A DNA stretch of 64,000 nucleotides from Lachnospiraceae bacterium (GCA_003862155.1 QOUV01000011.1:1-64000); one strand, 5' to 3'. Positions 1 through 8,803 are shown, counted from the first letter of the stretch. The notes: generated by a model from the sequence alone, not told the origin. Made by a program: numbers and translations.

Positions 1-125
<125 letters not shown>

Positions 126-244
126 ATGTTTAATCAGCACCGATAAGCTCTGTGCTGACTGCTCGCAGTCAAGCAAACAAGCTTATCAGTGCGCCACCAC
201 AGTTCCAGAAAAAATTTGATATAAGGTTTTTCTGGAACCTGTGG

Positions 245-274
245 TTTTTTGTGAGTGCGAAGCACTCACAAAAA
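245..274 (-). terminator. terminator-like hairpin inside the rRNA leader
   Basis: The arms GTGAGTGC and GCACTCAC (251-258, 262-269) flank a GAA loop. A-T pairs extend the stem because six T and five A residues bracket it. On either strand it looks like a rho-independent terminator. Lying between strong rRNA promoters and 16S, it is more plausibly a processing signal or an attenuator overcome by rRNA antitermination. Confidence 0.45.
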
Positions 275-300
275 TTAAACTAAGAAATTCGAACTGTCAA
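272..300 (-). promoter_or_regulatory. possible third rRNA promoter
   Basis: On the minus strand a TTGACA box (295-300) is followed after 17 bp by TAATTT (272-277). The -35 is perfect but the -10 is weak. If used, transcription would start inside the hairpin at 245-274 and so could not form it. Weaker evidence than the two upstream promoters. Confidence 0.35.
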
Positions 301-448
301 GATAAAAGCTTAGCTTTTCTTCTTTACTGTTCTTAAAAGGTTTCGAGTTTACTCGAATGATTTAAATTCTCTTAGAAATCTTTCAAGGTTGTTTCACTGT
401 TCAGTTATCAAGGTTCTTCGTCTTGCTCTCTCGCGCGACGACTTAACA

Positions 449-477
449 ATCATATCACAATCATCGGCGCTTGTCAA
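449..477 (-). promoter_or_regulatory. rRNA operon promoter (proximal)
   Basis: The minus strand shows TTGACA (472-477), a 17-bp spacer and TATGAT (449-454). This near-consensus sigma-A promoter points at the 16S gene. A-rich tracts just upstream resemble an UP element. Confidence 0.85.
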
Positions 478-552
478 GAACTTTTTTCAATTTCTTGAAA
501 AACTTTTTTTGCATCGCTCTTGCAATTCCTTGTCTTTTGCGGTGCAGGTATT

Positions 553-581
553 ATATTATCACCCTGCCCCCGATTCGTCAA
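553..581 (-). promoter_or_regulatory. rRNA operon promoter (distal)
   Basis: The minus strand shows TTGACG (576-581), a 17-bp spacer and TAATAT (553-558). It lies about 104 bp upstream of the proximal promoter. Tandem promoters are typical of rRNA operons. Confidence 0.7.
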
Positions 582-699
582 GCAAATTTTGTAAATTTTT
601 CAAAGTTGTATAACTGTATCTTTTTTTAATGATTTTCAGTTAATTCACACAACTTTACCGGAATATTACACTCTTGTCTGAACTGTTTTCTTCTGTTTA

Positions 700-741
700 T
701 CAAAAGAGGCAGATCAGACTACCTTGTCTGCCGCCTCTTTG
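700..741 (-). terminator. probable terminator overlapping the radA stop codon
   Basis: On the minus strand AAAGAGGC (733-740) can pair with GCCTCTTT (703-710), with more pairing inside (GCAGAC/GTCTG). The radA stop codon lies within the stem. The downstream T-run is short, so termination strength is uncertain. It separates the clpC-radA operon from the rRNA promoters. Confidence 0.5.
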
Positions 742-2075
742 ATTTCCTTTACCCCAATAAGCTCAACTCCATCCGGAATCTCGTCGAGTCCTTTCAGGTT
801 TGCATATGGAAGTATTATCGTCTTGATGCCCATCTTTAAGGCTTCGTTTATCCTCTGTCGTGCCATGCTTACTGCCCTGACCTCTCCCGAGAGTCCTACC
901 TCTCCAAATGCGACCAGAGATTCAGACAGTGGACGGTTCTTAAAGCTTGAGATTATCGCCAGTACGAGCCCCAGGTCGATAGCCGGCTCATTTATCCTCA
1001 TACCTCCGGCGATGTTTATATAGGCGTCCTGGTCTCCCATCATAAGGCCCATTCGCTTCTCGACCACAGCCATCAGGAGATTTACCCTGTTGTAATCTAT
1101 GCCTACTGCTGTCCGTCTCGGTATTCCAAAATTCGAATGAGTAGTGAGAGCCTGAATCTCCAGTAGAATCGGACGGCTTCCCTCTATAGCACATGAGATA
1201 ACAGAGCCCGAGCTTCCAAAAGCTCTCCCGTCGAGCAAAAACTCTGACGGATTTTTGACTTCTTTTAGTCCATCGGACCTCATCTCAAATACACCGATCT
1301 CATCAGTACTTCCGAACCTGTTCTTTACTGCCCGAAGGACCCTGTAGGAAGCGTGTCTGTCGCCTTCAAAATAGAGCACAGTATCTACCATATGCTCGAG
1401 TATCCTAGGCCCTGCTACGGTACCCTCTTTCGTAACGTGTCCGACTATAAAAATAGTGATGTCCTCTTTTTTCGCAAGCTGCATAAGGGTTCCAGTCGCG
1501 TATCTGACCTGTGAAATACTTCCCGCAATTCCAGATGCCTCTTCTGAATACATCGTCTGAATAGAATCGATGACAACTATCGATGGCTTTGTGGTCTTTA
1601 TGACTTGTTCGATCAGACCAAGGTCTGTCTCCGAGAGGACTTTTAAGCTGTCAGAGAAATTCCCCATCCTCTGGGCTCTGAGCTGAATCTGCCTTAAAGA
1701 TTCCTCTCCTGACACATAGAGCACATCGATCTTATCCTTTGAAATATTTCTCATGACCTGAAGCAGGAGAGTCGATTTTCCGATACCCGGATCTCCGCCG
1801 ATAAGCACAAGTGACCCTTTCACTATGCCTCCGCCGAGAACTCTGTCAAGCTCTGACATGTGGGTTGTGGTTCTTTTTTCCTCTGAAACAGAAATTTCCG
1901 AGAGCGCCACAGGGCGCACCTCGGAAATTTCACGAACAGAGACTTTTTTATTCTTTTCTGTCCTGACCTCGGTCATTGTGTTCCACTCGTGGCAGGCCGG
2001 ACACTGCCCGACCCACTTCGGGGACTCATAGCCGCAGTTACTGCAGAAAAATACACTCGTCTCCTTTTTTGGCAT
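714..2075 (-). CDS. radA: DNA repair protein RadA
   Basis: RadA is a RecA-like hexameric ATPase that drives branch migration during recombinational repair. An N-terminal zinc finger shows CxxC pairs at residues ~11/14 and 25/28. The Walker A loop GDPGIGKST is near residue 94, the RadA-specific KNRFG motif follows, and a Lon-protease-like C-terminal domain ends the 453-residue protein, the usual length. An in-frame TTG-free extension to 2126 was rejected: the ATG at 2075 has an AAAGGA ribosome site 7 nt upstream and matches the family N-terminus. It is last in an operon after clpC and a small protein, the common Firmicutes clpC-radA pairing. Confidence 0.96.
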   Translation of the reverse strand: MPKKETSVFFCSNCGYESPKWVGQCPACHEWNTMTEVRTEKNKKVSVREISEVRPVALSEISVSEEKRTTTHMSELDRVLGGGIVKGSLVLIGGDPGIGKSTLLLQVMRNISKDKIDVLYVSGEESLRQIQLRAQRMGNFSDSLKVLSETDLGLIEQVIKTTKPSIVVIDSIQTMYSEEASGIAGSISQVRYATGTLMQLAKKEDITIFIVGHVTKEGTVAGPRILEHMVDTVLYFEGDRHASYRVLRAVKNRFGSTDEIGVFEMRSDGLKEVKNPSEFLLDGRAFGSSGSVISCAIEGSRPILLEIQALTTHSNFGIPRRTAVGIDYNRVNLLMAVVEKRMGLMMGDQDAYINIAGGMRINEPAIDLGLVLAIISSFKNRPLSESLVAFGEVGLSGEVRAVSMARQRINEALKMGIKTIILPYANLKGLDEIPDGVELIGVKEIKEAADKVV

Positions 2076-2076
2076 A

Positions 2077-2487
2077 TCAATCCTTTCTGATAGAAACAGA
2101 CTTCGGCTTTCCGTCAGAAAGATCAAGGCTTAAAGTGATCTTTCCGCCGAGATTAGTCTTCATAACGCCATAGTCCTCCCCCGCGGCTGAAACCTGATAC
2201 TCTGTCTCTGGTGAAAGCCCTACTGTAATGTCAGTGTTTCCTGCACCCTCTACCTGAAAGCTCATAGAAGAATCATCGTACTTCATGTGTGAAACTCGGG
2301 TACCTGGCTCTGATTCGTAAACAAACAGGTCGTTACTCTCGAGCTTCGTAGTAGTCTTGTAAGTCTTCACGTATAAGAGGTCACCCTTATACTTGAAATC
2401 CTTTACCTTTGTCTTCTCGTCCAGTGTGTAATCGCCAAACGAAAGTGTGCCGTCTTTCTCACTGATGATCAGATCTTTCTGTGCCAT
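2077..2487 (-). CDS. conserved hypothetical protein of the clpC-radA operon
   Basis: A 136-residue soluble protein with no signal peptide or membrane segment. It is rich in beta-prone sequence (alternating T, V, K, Y), starts MAQKDLIISEKDGTLSFGDY and ends in a basic tail. The start has a good GGAG site. It overlaps the clpC 3' end by 29 bp and stops 2 nt before radA, so it is translationally coupled to both. I do not assign a function. Similar small proteins occur in Lachnospiraceae genomes and are sometimes labelled 'endosialidase', for which I see no support here. Confidence 0.8.
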   Translation of the reverse strand: MAQKDLIISEKDGTLSFGDYTLDEKTKVKDFKYKGDLLYVKTYKTTTKLESNDLFVYESEPGTRVSHMKYDDSSMSFQVEGAGNTDITVGLSPETEYQVSAAGEDYGVMKTNLGGKITLSLDLSDGKPKSVSIRKD

Positions 2488-4954
2488 TTTTTTCTCCTTT
2501 TACCTTTTTGGATGAACTATCTGACTTACTAAATACTAGTTTATCATTTTTTACCGAAATAGTCACTACATCTCCTGAATTTATTTTTCCTGAGATGATC
2601 TCATCGGCTACAGGATCCTCAATATCTGTCTGGATCTTCCTGCGAAGCGGTCTCGCGCCAAACTTCGGGTCGTATGCCTTATCGACGATCCATGTCTTGC
2701 TCATTCCAGTTGCTTTAAGGCTTATTCCTGTATTTTGCATGAGGCGGTCTGAGACCTCTTTTATCATAAGCGTAACGATCTTTGACATATCCCTCTTAGT
2801 CAAAGACCTGAAATAGACGATTTCGTCGATCCTGTTTAGAAATTCCGGTCTGAAAGTGTGCTTTAAAGCATCGTCGACCTTAGACTTCATCATCTTAAAC
2901 TGGTCCTTCTCGCTGTCGCCGGATCCAAATCCAAGACTCTCGTGTCCTGTTATATCAACAGCACCGGCATTTGATGTCATGATGATTATTGTATTTTTAA
3001 AGTCTATAAGCCTTCCCTGCGAATCAGTGAGCCTTCCTTCGTCAAGAACCTGAAGGAGAATATTGAAAACATCAGGGTGAGCCTTCTCTATCTCGTCAAA
3101 AAGGATGACACTGTATGGGTACTTGCGGACCTTCTCTGCCAGCTGTCCGCCTTCCTCGTAACCTACATAGCCCGGAGGCGATCCGATAAACTTCGAGACC
3201 GCATCCTTTTCCATATATTCTGACATATCGACTCTGATAAATGCCTTCTGGTCTCCAAAAACCACCTTCGCCAGAGTCTGTGCAACGAGAGTTTTTCCGA
3301 CACCAGTAGGACCTACAAAAAGGAAGCTTCCCATCGGCCTGTCAGGGGACTTAAGTCCAGCTCTGCTTCTGCGGATAGCCTTTGAAACAGCCTTAACAGC
3401 ATCGTCCTGCCCAATAACAGACTTGTGCAGAGTGTCCTCAAGCTTTAAAAGCCTCTTCGACTCTCTTATGCCAAGGCTTCCGACAGGTATTCCTGTCCAG
3501 TCAGAAACGACCGATGCGATATCAGATTCCGAAAGAGAACTCCGTCTGCCGTAAGCCTTCTTAGAGGCCCTCTTCTCTGCTTTAGCAAGCTCCTCTTCAT
3601 CATCTGTTAATTGCAGGCGTATCTGATGGGCCTCAGAAAAATCGCCACCTTTCAGTGCTTCCTCGAGCTTCTTTGAGAGGTCGTTTTTCTTCTGCCTCAA
3701 TTCGTAAGTCTTTGTGGTTCCCGGAGTATTAAAAAGCCTCTTCCTCGCGCAGGATTCATCAAGCAGGTCTATAGCTTTATCCGGCAGAAATCTGTCGTGG
3801 ATATATCTTTTTGACAAATAAACGCAGGCTTTTACAGCTTCGTCTGAAATTTTTACCTGGTGATGCTTCTCATATGCGCCACGTAAACCCTCGAGGATCT
3901 GGACAGTCTGCTCCTCATCAGGTTCTTCAACCATAACAGATAAAAATCTGCGGTCAAGTGCCGCATCCTTCTCGATTTTCTTCCTGTACTCCTTAATGGT
4001 AGTAGCTCCGATAATCTGGAGCTCTCCTCTCGCGAGGGCGGGCTTTAAGATATTTGCAGCGTCCATAGAACCTTCCGAGCCACCGGCACCGATTATCATA
4101 TGGAGCTCATCTATGAAAAGAAGCACATTTCCAGCCGAAACAGCCTCGTCTATTACTCCTTTAATCCTCTCCTCAAATTCGCCTCTGTACTTTGTACCGG
4201 CAACCATCGCAGAAAGATCAACTGTAAGTATCCTCTTTCCAAGCAGATTCTGCGGTACATTCTGTGATACTATCTGCTCTGCAAGTCCCTCGACTATAGC
4301 AGTCTTTCCTACACCAGGCTCTCCGATGAGGCACGGGTTGTTCTTTGTCCTGCGGCTTAAAATCTCAATTATCCTGTGGATTTCCTTCTCCCTGCCGATA
4401 ACGGGATCGAGTTCTCCGTCCTCGGCCAAAGTAGTCAGATCAGTCGTAAACTGGTCTAAAGACGGGTATTCCTCCTCCGCAGTATTACCATGATTCTGGT
4501 AGAGAACCTGTCTGTACGCATCTCCCTCTTCACCCATGGATTTAAGGAGATTGTTGAAGACAGCATTAATATCAGTATTAAGTGTAGATAAAATCCTGGC
4601 TGCCGAAGAATCCGGCATACGAAGAACAGCCAGAACGGCATGCTCCGTTCCGGCCTGGTCCATATTGCACATAGCAGCAATGGAATTGATGTTTTCTAAA
4701 AGCTGCTTAAATCTCGGTGAATCAGTGTCAGGACTAATGTTTGCTTTCTTATCTTTAAAAAGCTGAATCTCCTTCATAACAGAGACAACTTTGTCTTCTG
4801 TCACTCCAGCGTCTTTTAAAACCTCACTGGCAAGATTCGGGCCCGTATGTAAAAGTCCCAGAAGAAGGTGCTGAGTGCCAGTGTACTCACCGTTGTCCTT
4901 CGAGACCTTGTGTGCGTAATCTATAGCTTTCTTTAAGCTTTCAGTGTATTCCAT
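2459..4954 (-). CDS. clpC: ATP-dependent Clp protease ATP-binding subunit ClpC
   Basis: An 831-residue class I Hsp100 unfoldase that feeds substrates to ClpP. An N-terminal Clp_N double repeat (residues ~1-145) is followed by AAA module 1 with Walker A GEPGVGKT (~211-218) and FIDELH, a UVR-like coiled middle segment (~415-465), and AAA module 2 with GPTGVGKT (~548-555). A ClpB-type small domain follows, and the tail is basic. Length and order fit ClpC rather than ClpB, whose middle domain is longer. The classic ctsR-mcsA-mcsB genes are not upstream; instead a cohesin-like surface protein precedes it by 24 bp. Confidence 0.96.
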   Translation of the reverse strand: MEYTESLKKAIDYAHKVSKDNGEYTGTQHLLLGLLHTGPNLASEVLKDAGVTEDKVVSVMKEIQLFKDKKANISPDTDSPRFKQLLENINSIAAMCNMDQAGTEHAVLAVLRMPDSSAARILSTLNTDINAVFNNLLKSMGEEGDAYRQVLYQNHGNTAEEEYPSLDQFTTDLTTLAEDGELDPVIGREKEIHRIIEILSRRTKNNPCLIGEPGVGKTAIVEGLAEQIVSQNVPQNLLGKRILTVDLSAMVAGTKYRGEFEERIKGVIDEAVSAGNVLLFIDELHMIIGAGGSEGSMDAANILKPALARGELQIIGATTIKEYRKKIEKDAALDRRFLSVMVEEPDEEQTVQILEGLRGAYEKHHQVKISDEAVKACVYLSKRYIHDRFLPDKAIDLLDESCARKRLFNTPGTTKTYELRQKKNDLSKKLEEALKGGDFSEAHQIRLQLTDDEEELAKAEKRASKKAYGRRSSLSESDIASVVSDWTGIPVGSLGIRESKRLLKLEDTLHKSVIGQDDAVKAVSKAIRRSRAGLKSPDRPMGSFLFVGPTGVGKTLVAQTLAKVVFGDQKAFIRVDMSEYMEKDAVSKFIGSPPGYVGYEEGGQLAEKVRKYPYSVILFDEIEKAHPDVFNILLQVLDEGRLTDSQGRLIDFKNTIIIMTSNAGAVDITGHESLGFGSGDSEKDQFKMMKSKVDDALKHTFRPEFLNRIDEIVYFRSLTKRDMSKIVTLMIKEVSDRLMQNTGISLKATGMSKTWIVDKAYDPKFGARPLRRKIQTDIEDPVADEIISGKINSGDVVTISVKNDKLVFSKSDSSSKKVKGEKNGTERSDHQ

Positions 4955-4978
4955 TTAATATCTTCCTAAAGATCAGGG

Positions 4979-6037
4979 TTAGTTCAGATCCTCGACATGC
5001 AGTTTTTTCTTATTCTTTGAAACCTTCGGCATTTTTAACTTATCTTCTGCCATTAGTCTGTCAATAAGCGCATCAGGATCATCGATCTTATCCGGTAATT
5101 TGTCCATGATATCATCTGAATCTCCCAGTTTGATATCATAATCCTTTTCCGCCTTATCATCTGCATTGTAATCGTAATCAAATCCGGCATTTTTCTGGAG
5201 ATTCCTGTCAATATCATTAATCATCTCATCATCTGCGATGTTATCACCGGTATTACCGCTCTTTGATACTCCTCCAGCAGACAGGCCATCGTTGTGACGG
5301 GATGGCTTGCTGACATCTCCGCTTCCTTTCGAATCATTATCAGTGTCGTAATCATAGACATCGTATAAAACATGAATACGAATAAGCCTTATAGCGAGTA
5401 TTAAGATAATGACAACAAGGACTGCCAGAACAACCAGCATTCTTCTGTCAAGGAGAAGTTCCTTAAAAGACAAATCTGAAGACGTAAAAGACTCATTATC
5501 TGAAAGATTCTTAGTCGAGCCGGCATCAGAAGATTTTACAGTCTTTGAAGCATCAGAAGACGCCTTTTTGGTCGAAGTGGTTTTTTTATCAGTTGTCTTT
5601 GAAGTAGCTGTGGATGCCACAGTCGCAGCAGTCTTTTTCGTATCTGTAGTTTTCTTGGTATCAGCAGTCGCTTCTGAAATATTTACTTTTGCTGAACTTC
5701 TGCCATAGGTACTTGAATTCGCAATAAGATAAGAAAATCCGGTCTCTTTCGCAGTAAATGTAAATGAAGCGCTCTGAGCATACAGGCTTACAGTGTTGCC
5801 GCTATATGTTGCATTTCCACGTGACTTCAATGTCACTTTGCTTGGATCAAATGAAAGTGACAGCCTCGAAGCTGCAGTGCCCGAAACCGTAACGGTAAAC
5901 TCGTCTCCAACCTTAACTTCAGTATTGGATACAGAAATGACAGGACGAGCCGCCTTGGCATTTACCGGCAGAAGTATAAAAATCACTGCTGCCACGGCCA
6001 TAAAAGATGCCATTAATTTTCTAATAGATTTCTTCAT
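4979..6037 (-). CDS. membrane-anchored protein with cohesin-like domain
   Basis: The 352-residue protein has a signal peptide (1-29). A ~90-residue all-beta domain (31-122) with 'VKVGDEFTVTVS' and 'LSFDPSKVTL' phrases is typical of cohesin-like folds. It is followed by a Thr/Lys/Ser-rich linker (123-180), a single membrane segment (~200-218) and an acidic cytoplasmic tail of about 130 residues. Predicted topology is therefore outside N-terminus, inside C-terminus. The start has a GGAGG site 5 nt upstream. It is first in the operon with clpC and radA, behind a strong promoter. Function unknown; a role in surface attachment or envelope stress sensing is only a guess. Confidence 0.75.
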   Translation of the reverse strand: MKKSIRKLMASFMAVAAVIFILLPVNAKAARPVISVSNTEVKVGDEFTVTVSGTAASRLSLSFDPSKVTLKSRGNATYSGNTVSLYAQSASFTFTAKETGFSYLIANSSTYGRSSAKVNISEATADTKKTTDTKKTAATVASTATSKTTDKKTTSTKKASSDASKTVKSSDAGSTKNLSDNESFTSSDLSFKELLLDRRMLVVLAVLVVIILILAIRLIRIHVLYDVYDYDTDNDSKGSGDVSKPSRHNDGLSAGGVSKSGNTGDNIADDEMINDIDRNLQKNAGFDYDYNADDKAEKDYDIKLGDSDDIMDKLPDKIDDPDALIDRLMAEDKLKMPKVSKNKKKLHVEDLN

Positions 6038-6063
6038 AAAGACCTCCGTCTGTTTTTTATTTT

Positions 6064-6092
6064 AGTATAGAAGACTGTTTTATTATTGTCAA
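6064..6092 (-). promoter_or_regulatory. promoter of the cohesin-like/clpC/radA operon
   Basis: The minus strand reads TTGACA (6087-6092), 17 bp, TATACT (6064-6069), with start codon 27 nt beyond the -10. I see no CtsR tandem heptamers or CIRCE element near it. Confidence 0.75.
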
Positions 6093-6094
6093 AT

Positions 6095-6772
6095 TTAAAA
6101 ATGAAAGCGCCTTTTAAGCTCAGTTCTCGCGTTCGCTCCTCCAAGTATCAGTCCCACTAAGAACAGAAGTACCGATGAAATAAAAGCAATTTCAGAGACT
6201 GTAGGATGAGTCACAAAGTCAAACTTCATCAATACAACCGGAATTATTCCGAAAGCAATTGAAAGCAGCGGAAGCCAGGTGTAGCTCTCCCATCTGCGAT
6301 GATTTACGAACATCATAACGACGATCAGCATATTAAAGAGGATCAGTGCGCCAGGCAGGCAGTAATTCAGAGACCACTTATTAAAGCCTGTTACGACGTC
6401 TATTATTACGACAAAAACCAGGGCAAGAAAAATCGTTATTGCGATTTTTGCCGGTATAGGCATATCCGGGTTTAAGAACATGTAAAACTCTATATAGATA
6501 TAGACCAGACTGCTTACCACAATAACAGACCATGGAAATCCTCTGTTTATAAAATTTATCGCACAGGAAAGAAAGCTGCCTGCCACTACAATAGTAAGCA
6601 GAAGCATCAGGAAAAATGTTCTCCTCTGGCGCTTCGCGACGACATCCGGATAGCCATTTTGCTTTACAGCAGGATAAGAAGAATCCTCTGACAGGGCTCC
6701 ATTGCAGAGCGGGCAGAAATCAGCATCACTGTCGAGGACAGTAATATGACAATGCGCACATTTTTTACTCAT
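6095..6772 (-). CDS. zinc-ribbon multipass membrane protein (DUF6320-type)
   Basis: A 225-residue protein. The N-terminal zinc ribbon has CxxC pairs at residues 5/8 and 20/23. Six or more hydrophobic segments follow, and the C-terminus is basic. The ATG at 6772 is preferred over the upstream alternative because of a GGAG site 8 nt before it. It overlaps the end of the acyltransferase gene by 8 bp, so the two are translationally coupled. This pairing of a condensation-type acyltransferase with a DUF6320 membrane protein recurs in Clostridia. The partner relation is an inference from context. Confidence 0.75.
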   Translation of the reverse strand: MSKKCAHCHITVLDSDADFCPLCNGALSEDSSYPAVKQNGYPDVVAKRQRRTFFLMLLLTIVVAGSFLSCAINFINRGFPWSVIVVSSLVYIYIEFYMFLNPDMPIPAKIAITIFLALVFVVIIDVVTGFNKWSLNYCLPGALILFNMLIVVMMFVNHRRWESYTWLPLLSIAFGIIPVVLMKFDFVTHPTVSEIAFISSVLLFLVGLILGGANARTELKRRFHF

Positions 6773-8045
6773 AAAAAACTCCATTCGTCTCGACTGAGGA
6801 TACGGCGCCAAGTTCTGAGAGTTTCCTTAAAAATTCCATGATTAGCGTCGTGTCGCTGTAGACTGTCGAAAAAGAAAGTGTCATTACATTTCTAAAAGAG
6901 GCGATGCCCAGCTTTAAGCCCTGCCCCTTTGAAAATGACAGGAAAGTCTGAGCACTCTCGATATAGTCGGCATAGACATCCGGGACATTCACCTGCCCCA
7001 TATTCGTAACAGTCGTGGTATTTGCCAGAGCGCTCCTGCCGTAGACTGCCCGAAGTCCAATGTTTTTAAAGATAAGAGGCACTGTGCGGGCAAGCATCAT
7101 CTGCTGTCCTGAGACATTAAACGAGAAGATCGACTCGAGATTTTCCTTCGTGATCTGCTTTCTCAAGCTCTCCTTTGCAATATCAACGATTTCCTCAAAT
7201 GTGTAGTCATCTTTTTCAGGAATAAATTCTGCCGAGATCATTACGAAAAAATTCTTCGTAGTTATCGAATCAAAGTACGGGCGGAGATTTACCGGAACTG
7301 CCACTCTTATCGGCCTCTTAGGGGTCATCTGCGGCCTGTATGCCTTGTAGGTGCTGTACATAAAAAGAGCAACCATCAGCTCATTTATAGATACACCGAA
7401 GGAATGTGCTATTTTTTTAACCTCAGGAACAGAGAGATAGGCGTTTACTACTCCAAAGCCGTGGTAAGGGAGGTGTTCGCCTTTTATAAGAAATGCCCGC
7501 TTTACGGCATAGACATTCGACAGCTTCTCAGGCTTCTTGTAGTTTCTTACAAAGCTGTCATCGCGGTTTACAGATGTCCCCTCCGAAAATGAATCCCCGA
7601 CTTTTTCCTGAAGCTTTTCGTGCGCGAATCTCAAATACGCGAACGTCAGCTCCTTTAAAAATTCAAATCCACCGGTTCCATCTGCAAGGACATGAAATAC
7701 CTCAAGGTTAATCCTTCTGTCATAGTAAGTGACTCTGAAAAGGTAGCTGTTGTTCTCGTTTGTCTTCGTCGAGCGGCAGGGATAAGTGTCCTCCTCTACT
7801 ACCTTGGGGATAGGTTTGTCGTTTTCCTCGAGGTAGTACCAGAAGAAGCCCTTCCTGAGCCTCTGCTTGAAACCCGGAAACCTCTTGAGCACAAACTCAA
7901 GTGCCTCCTGCAGTATATCTCCGATTACTTTTTCTTTTAAAATTACAGCAAGCCTGTATGTGTTAGTCATGCTGTTAGTCGCTATGGCCGGGAAAAGAAG
8001 AGCCGAATTATCGAGTTTTTCCCAGTGCGTCATACGATGTGGCAT
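6765..8045 (-). CDS. condensation-superfamily acyltransferase (alcohol acetyltransferase-like)
   Basis: A 426-residue protein of the acyl-CoA-dependent acyltransferase/condensation superfamily. The diagnostic HxxxDG active site appears as HVLADG about 130 residues from the start, and the second half repeats the fold (RVAVPVNLRPYF and a late FSKGQG segment). Such enzymes move acyl groups to alcohols, sugars or lipids; the substrate is not readable here. The ATG at 8045 has GGAG 6 nt upstream, and an open extension to 8126 runs through the ung terminator and was rejected. Coupled to the downstream DUF6320 membrane protein, which suggests action at the membrane. Confidence 0.8.
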   Translation of the reverse strand: MPHRMTHWEKLDNSALLFPAIATNSMTNTYRLAVILKEKVIGDILQEALEFVLKRFPGFKQRLRKGFFWYYLEENDKPIPKVVEEDTYPCRSTKTNENNSYLFRVTYYDRRINLEVFHVLADGTGGFEFLKELTFAYLRFAHEKLQEKVGDSFSEGTSVNRDDSFVRNYKKPEKLSNVYAVKRAFLIKGEHLPYHGFGVVNAYLSVPEVKKIAHSFGVSINELMVALFMYSTYKAYRPQMTPKRPIRVAVPVNLRPYFDSITTKNFFVMISAEFIPEKDDYTFEEIVDIAKESLRKQITKENLESIFSFNVSGQQMMLARTVPLIFKNIGLRAVYGRSALANTTTVTNMGQVNVPDVYADYIESAQTFLSFSKGQGLKLGIASFRNVMTLSFSTVYSDTTLIMEFLRKLSELGAVSSVETNGVFYE

Positions 8046-8060
8046 ATTGTCTCCAACTAA

Positions 8061-8088
8061 AAATAAGACCGTTCCGCAGGGAACGGTC
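8061..8088 (-). terminator. rho-independent terminator after ung
   Basis: GACCGTTCC (minus strand, 8088 inward) pairs with GGAACGGTC around a short loop, followed by TTATTTTTA. It closes the hisH-hisF-ung transcript before the acyltransferase gene. Confidence 0.8.
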
Positions 8089-8122
8089 CAAAAATTTACT
8101 AAATAATGAACATACTCCCAAA

Positions 8123-8803
8123 TCAATTATATCGGTTGGGAATCTGCCAGTCAATAGGCTCTATTCCATTTTCCTTCAAAAATTCATTGCACTTTGAAAA
8201 ATGTCTGCACCCGAAAAATCCCCTGTAGGCTGAAAGCGGGCTCGGGTGTGGAGCCTCAAGTACAAGGTGCTTTGGATTCTTCACATATGCTGACTTCGAT
8301 CTCGCATTAGAACCCCAGAGCATATAGACAAGCGGCCTGTCTTCCGCCTCCACAGCCCTAAAGACAGCATCTGTAAACTGCTCCCATCCTATCGTCTTGT
8401 GGCTGTTCGCCTGATGCGCTCTGACAGTCAGGACATTGTTCAGAAGAAGAACTCCCTGCTTAGCCCAGGGTACCAGATTTCCATTGTCAGGAATGAAGCA
8501 GCCAAGGTCATCGTGAAGCTCCTTGTAAATATTTTGAAGAGATGGCGGGATCTCGACATCAGGCTTCACCGAAAAAGCGAGCCCCTGTGCCTGACCTGCC
8601 TCGTGATAAGGATCCTGTCCGATGATCACGACCTTGACCTCGTGAAGAGGTGTAAGATGCATCGCTGTAAAAATCTCTTCGGCCGGCGGATATATGGTCT
8701 GTGTGGCATATTCTCTCCGCACAGTATCGTATAATTTTCTGTAATATGGCTTTCCAAACTCAGGTTTTAATGCCTGTGCCCAGTCACCATCAAGAGCTGC
8801 CAT
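8123..8803 (-). CDS. ung: uracil-DNA glycosylase
   Basis: Family 1 uracil-DNA glycosylase of 226 residues, which removes uracil from DNA in base excision repair. The water-activating loop GQDPYHEAGQAQG and the DNA-intercalating HPSPLSAYRGFFG motif are both intact, as are the FHCKHF-like FGCRHFSK and the central LLLNNVLTVR strand. The start ATG overlaps the hisF stop codon by one base (TAATG), so it is translated by coupling. Association with the histidine genes appears to be positional rather than functional. Confidence 0.97.
   Translation of the reverse strand: MAALDGDWAQALKPEFGKPYYRKLYDTVRREYATQTIYPPAEEIFTAMHLTPLHEVKVVIIGQDPYHEAGQAQGLAFSVKPDVEIPPSLQNIYKELHDDLGCFIPDNGNLVPWAKQGVLLLNNVLTVRAHQANSHKTIGWEQFTDAVFRAVEAEDRPLVYMLWGSNARSKSAYVKNPKHLVLEAPHPSPLSAYRGFFGCRHFSKCNEFLKENGIEPIDWQIPNRYN

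Larger units (their letters stand above)
126..448 (-). other. rRNA operon leader (no protein gene)
   Basis: This stretch between the rRNA promoters and the 16S gene holds no convincing coding region; its short open frames are accidental. It is rich in inverted repeats: GATAAGCT...AGCTTATC with an inner TGACTGC/GCAGTCA palindrome near 141-187, GTTCCAGAAAAA/TTTTTCTGGAAC near 202-241, and GTGAGTGC/GCACTCAC at 251-269. Segments reading AACCTTGATAACTGAACAG and AACCTTGAAAG near 385-415 (minus strand) resemble leader and spacer sequences of Firmicutes rRNA operons. Likely roles are antitermination and RNase III processing, by analogy only. Confidence 0.6.

Noticed and set aside
389..613. 74-codon plus-strand open frame
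   Set aside because: It runs over the rRNA promoters and leader, has no ribosome site and no protein-like composition.
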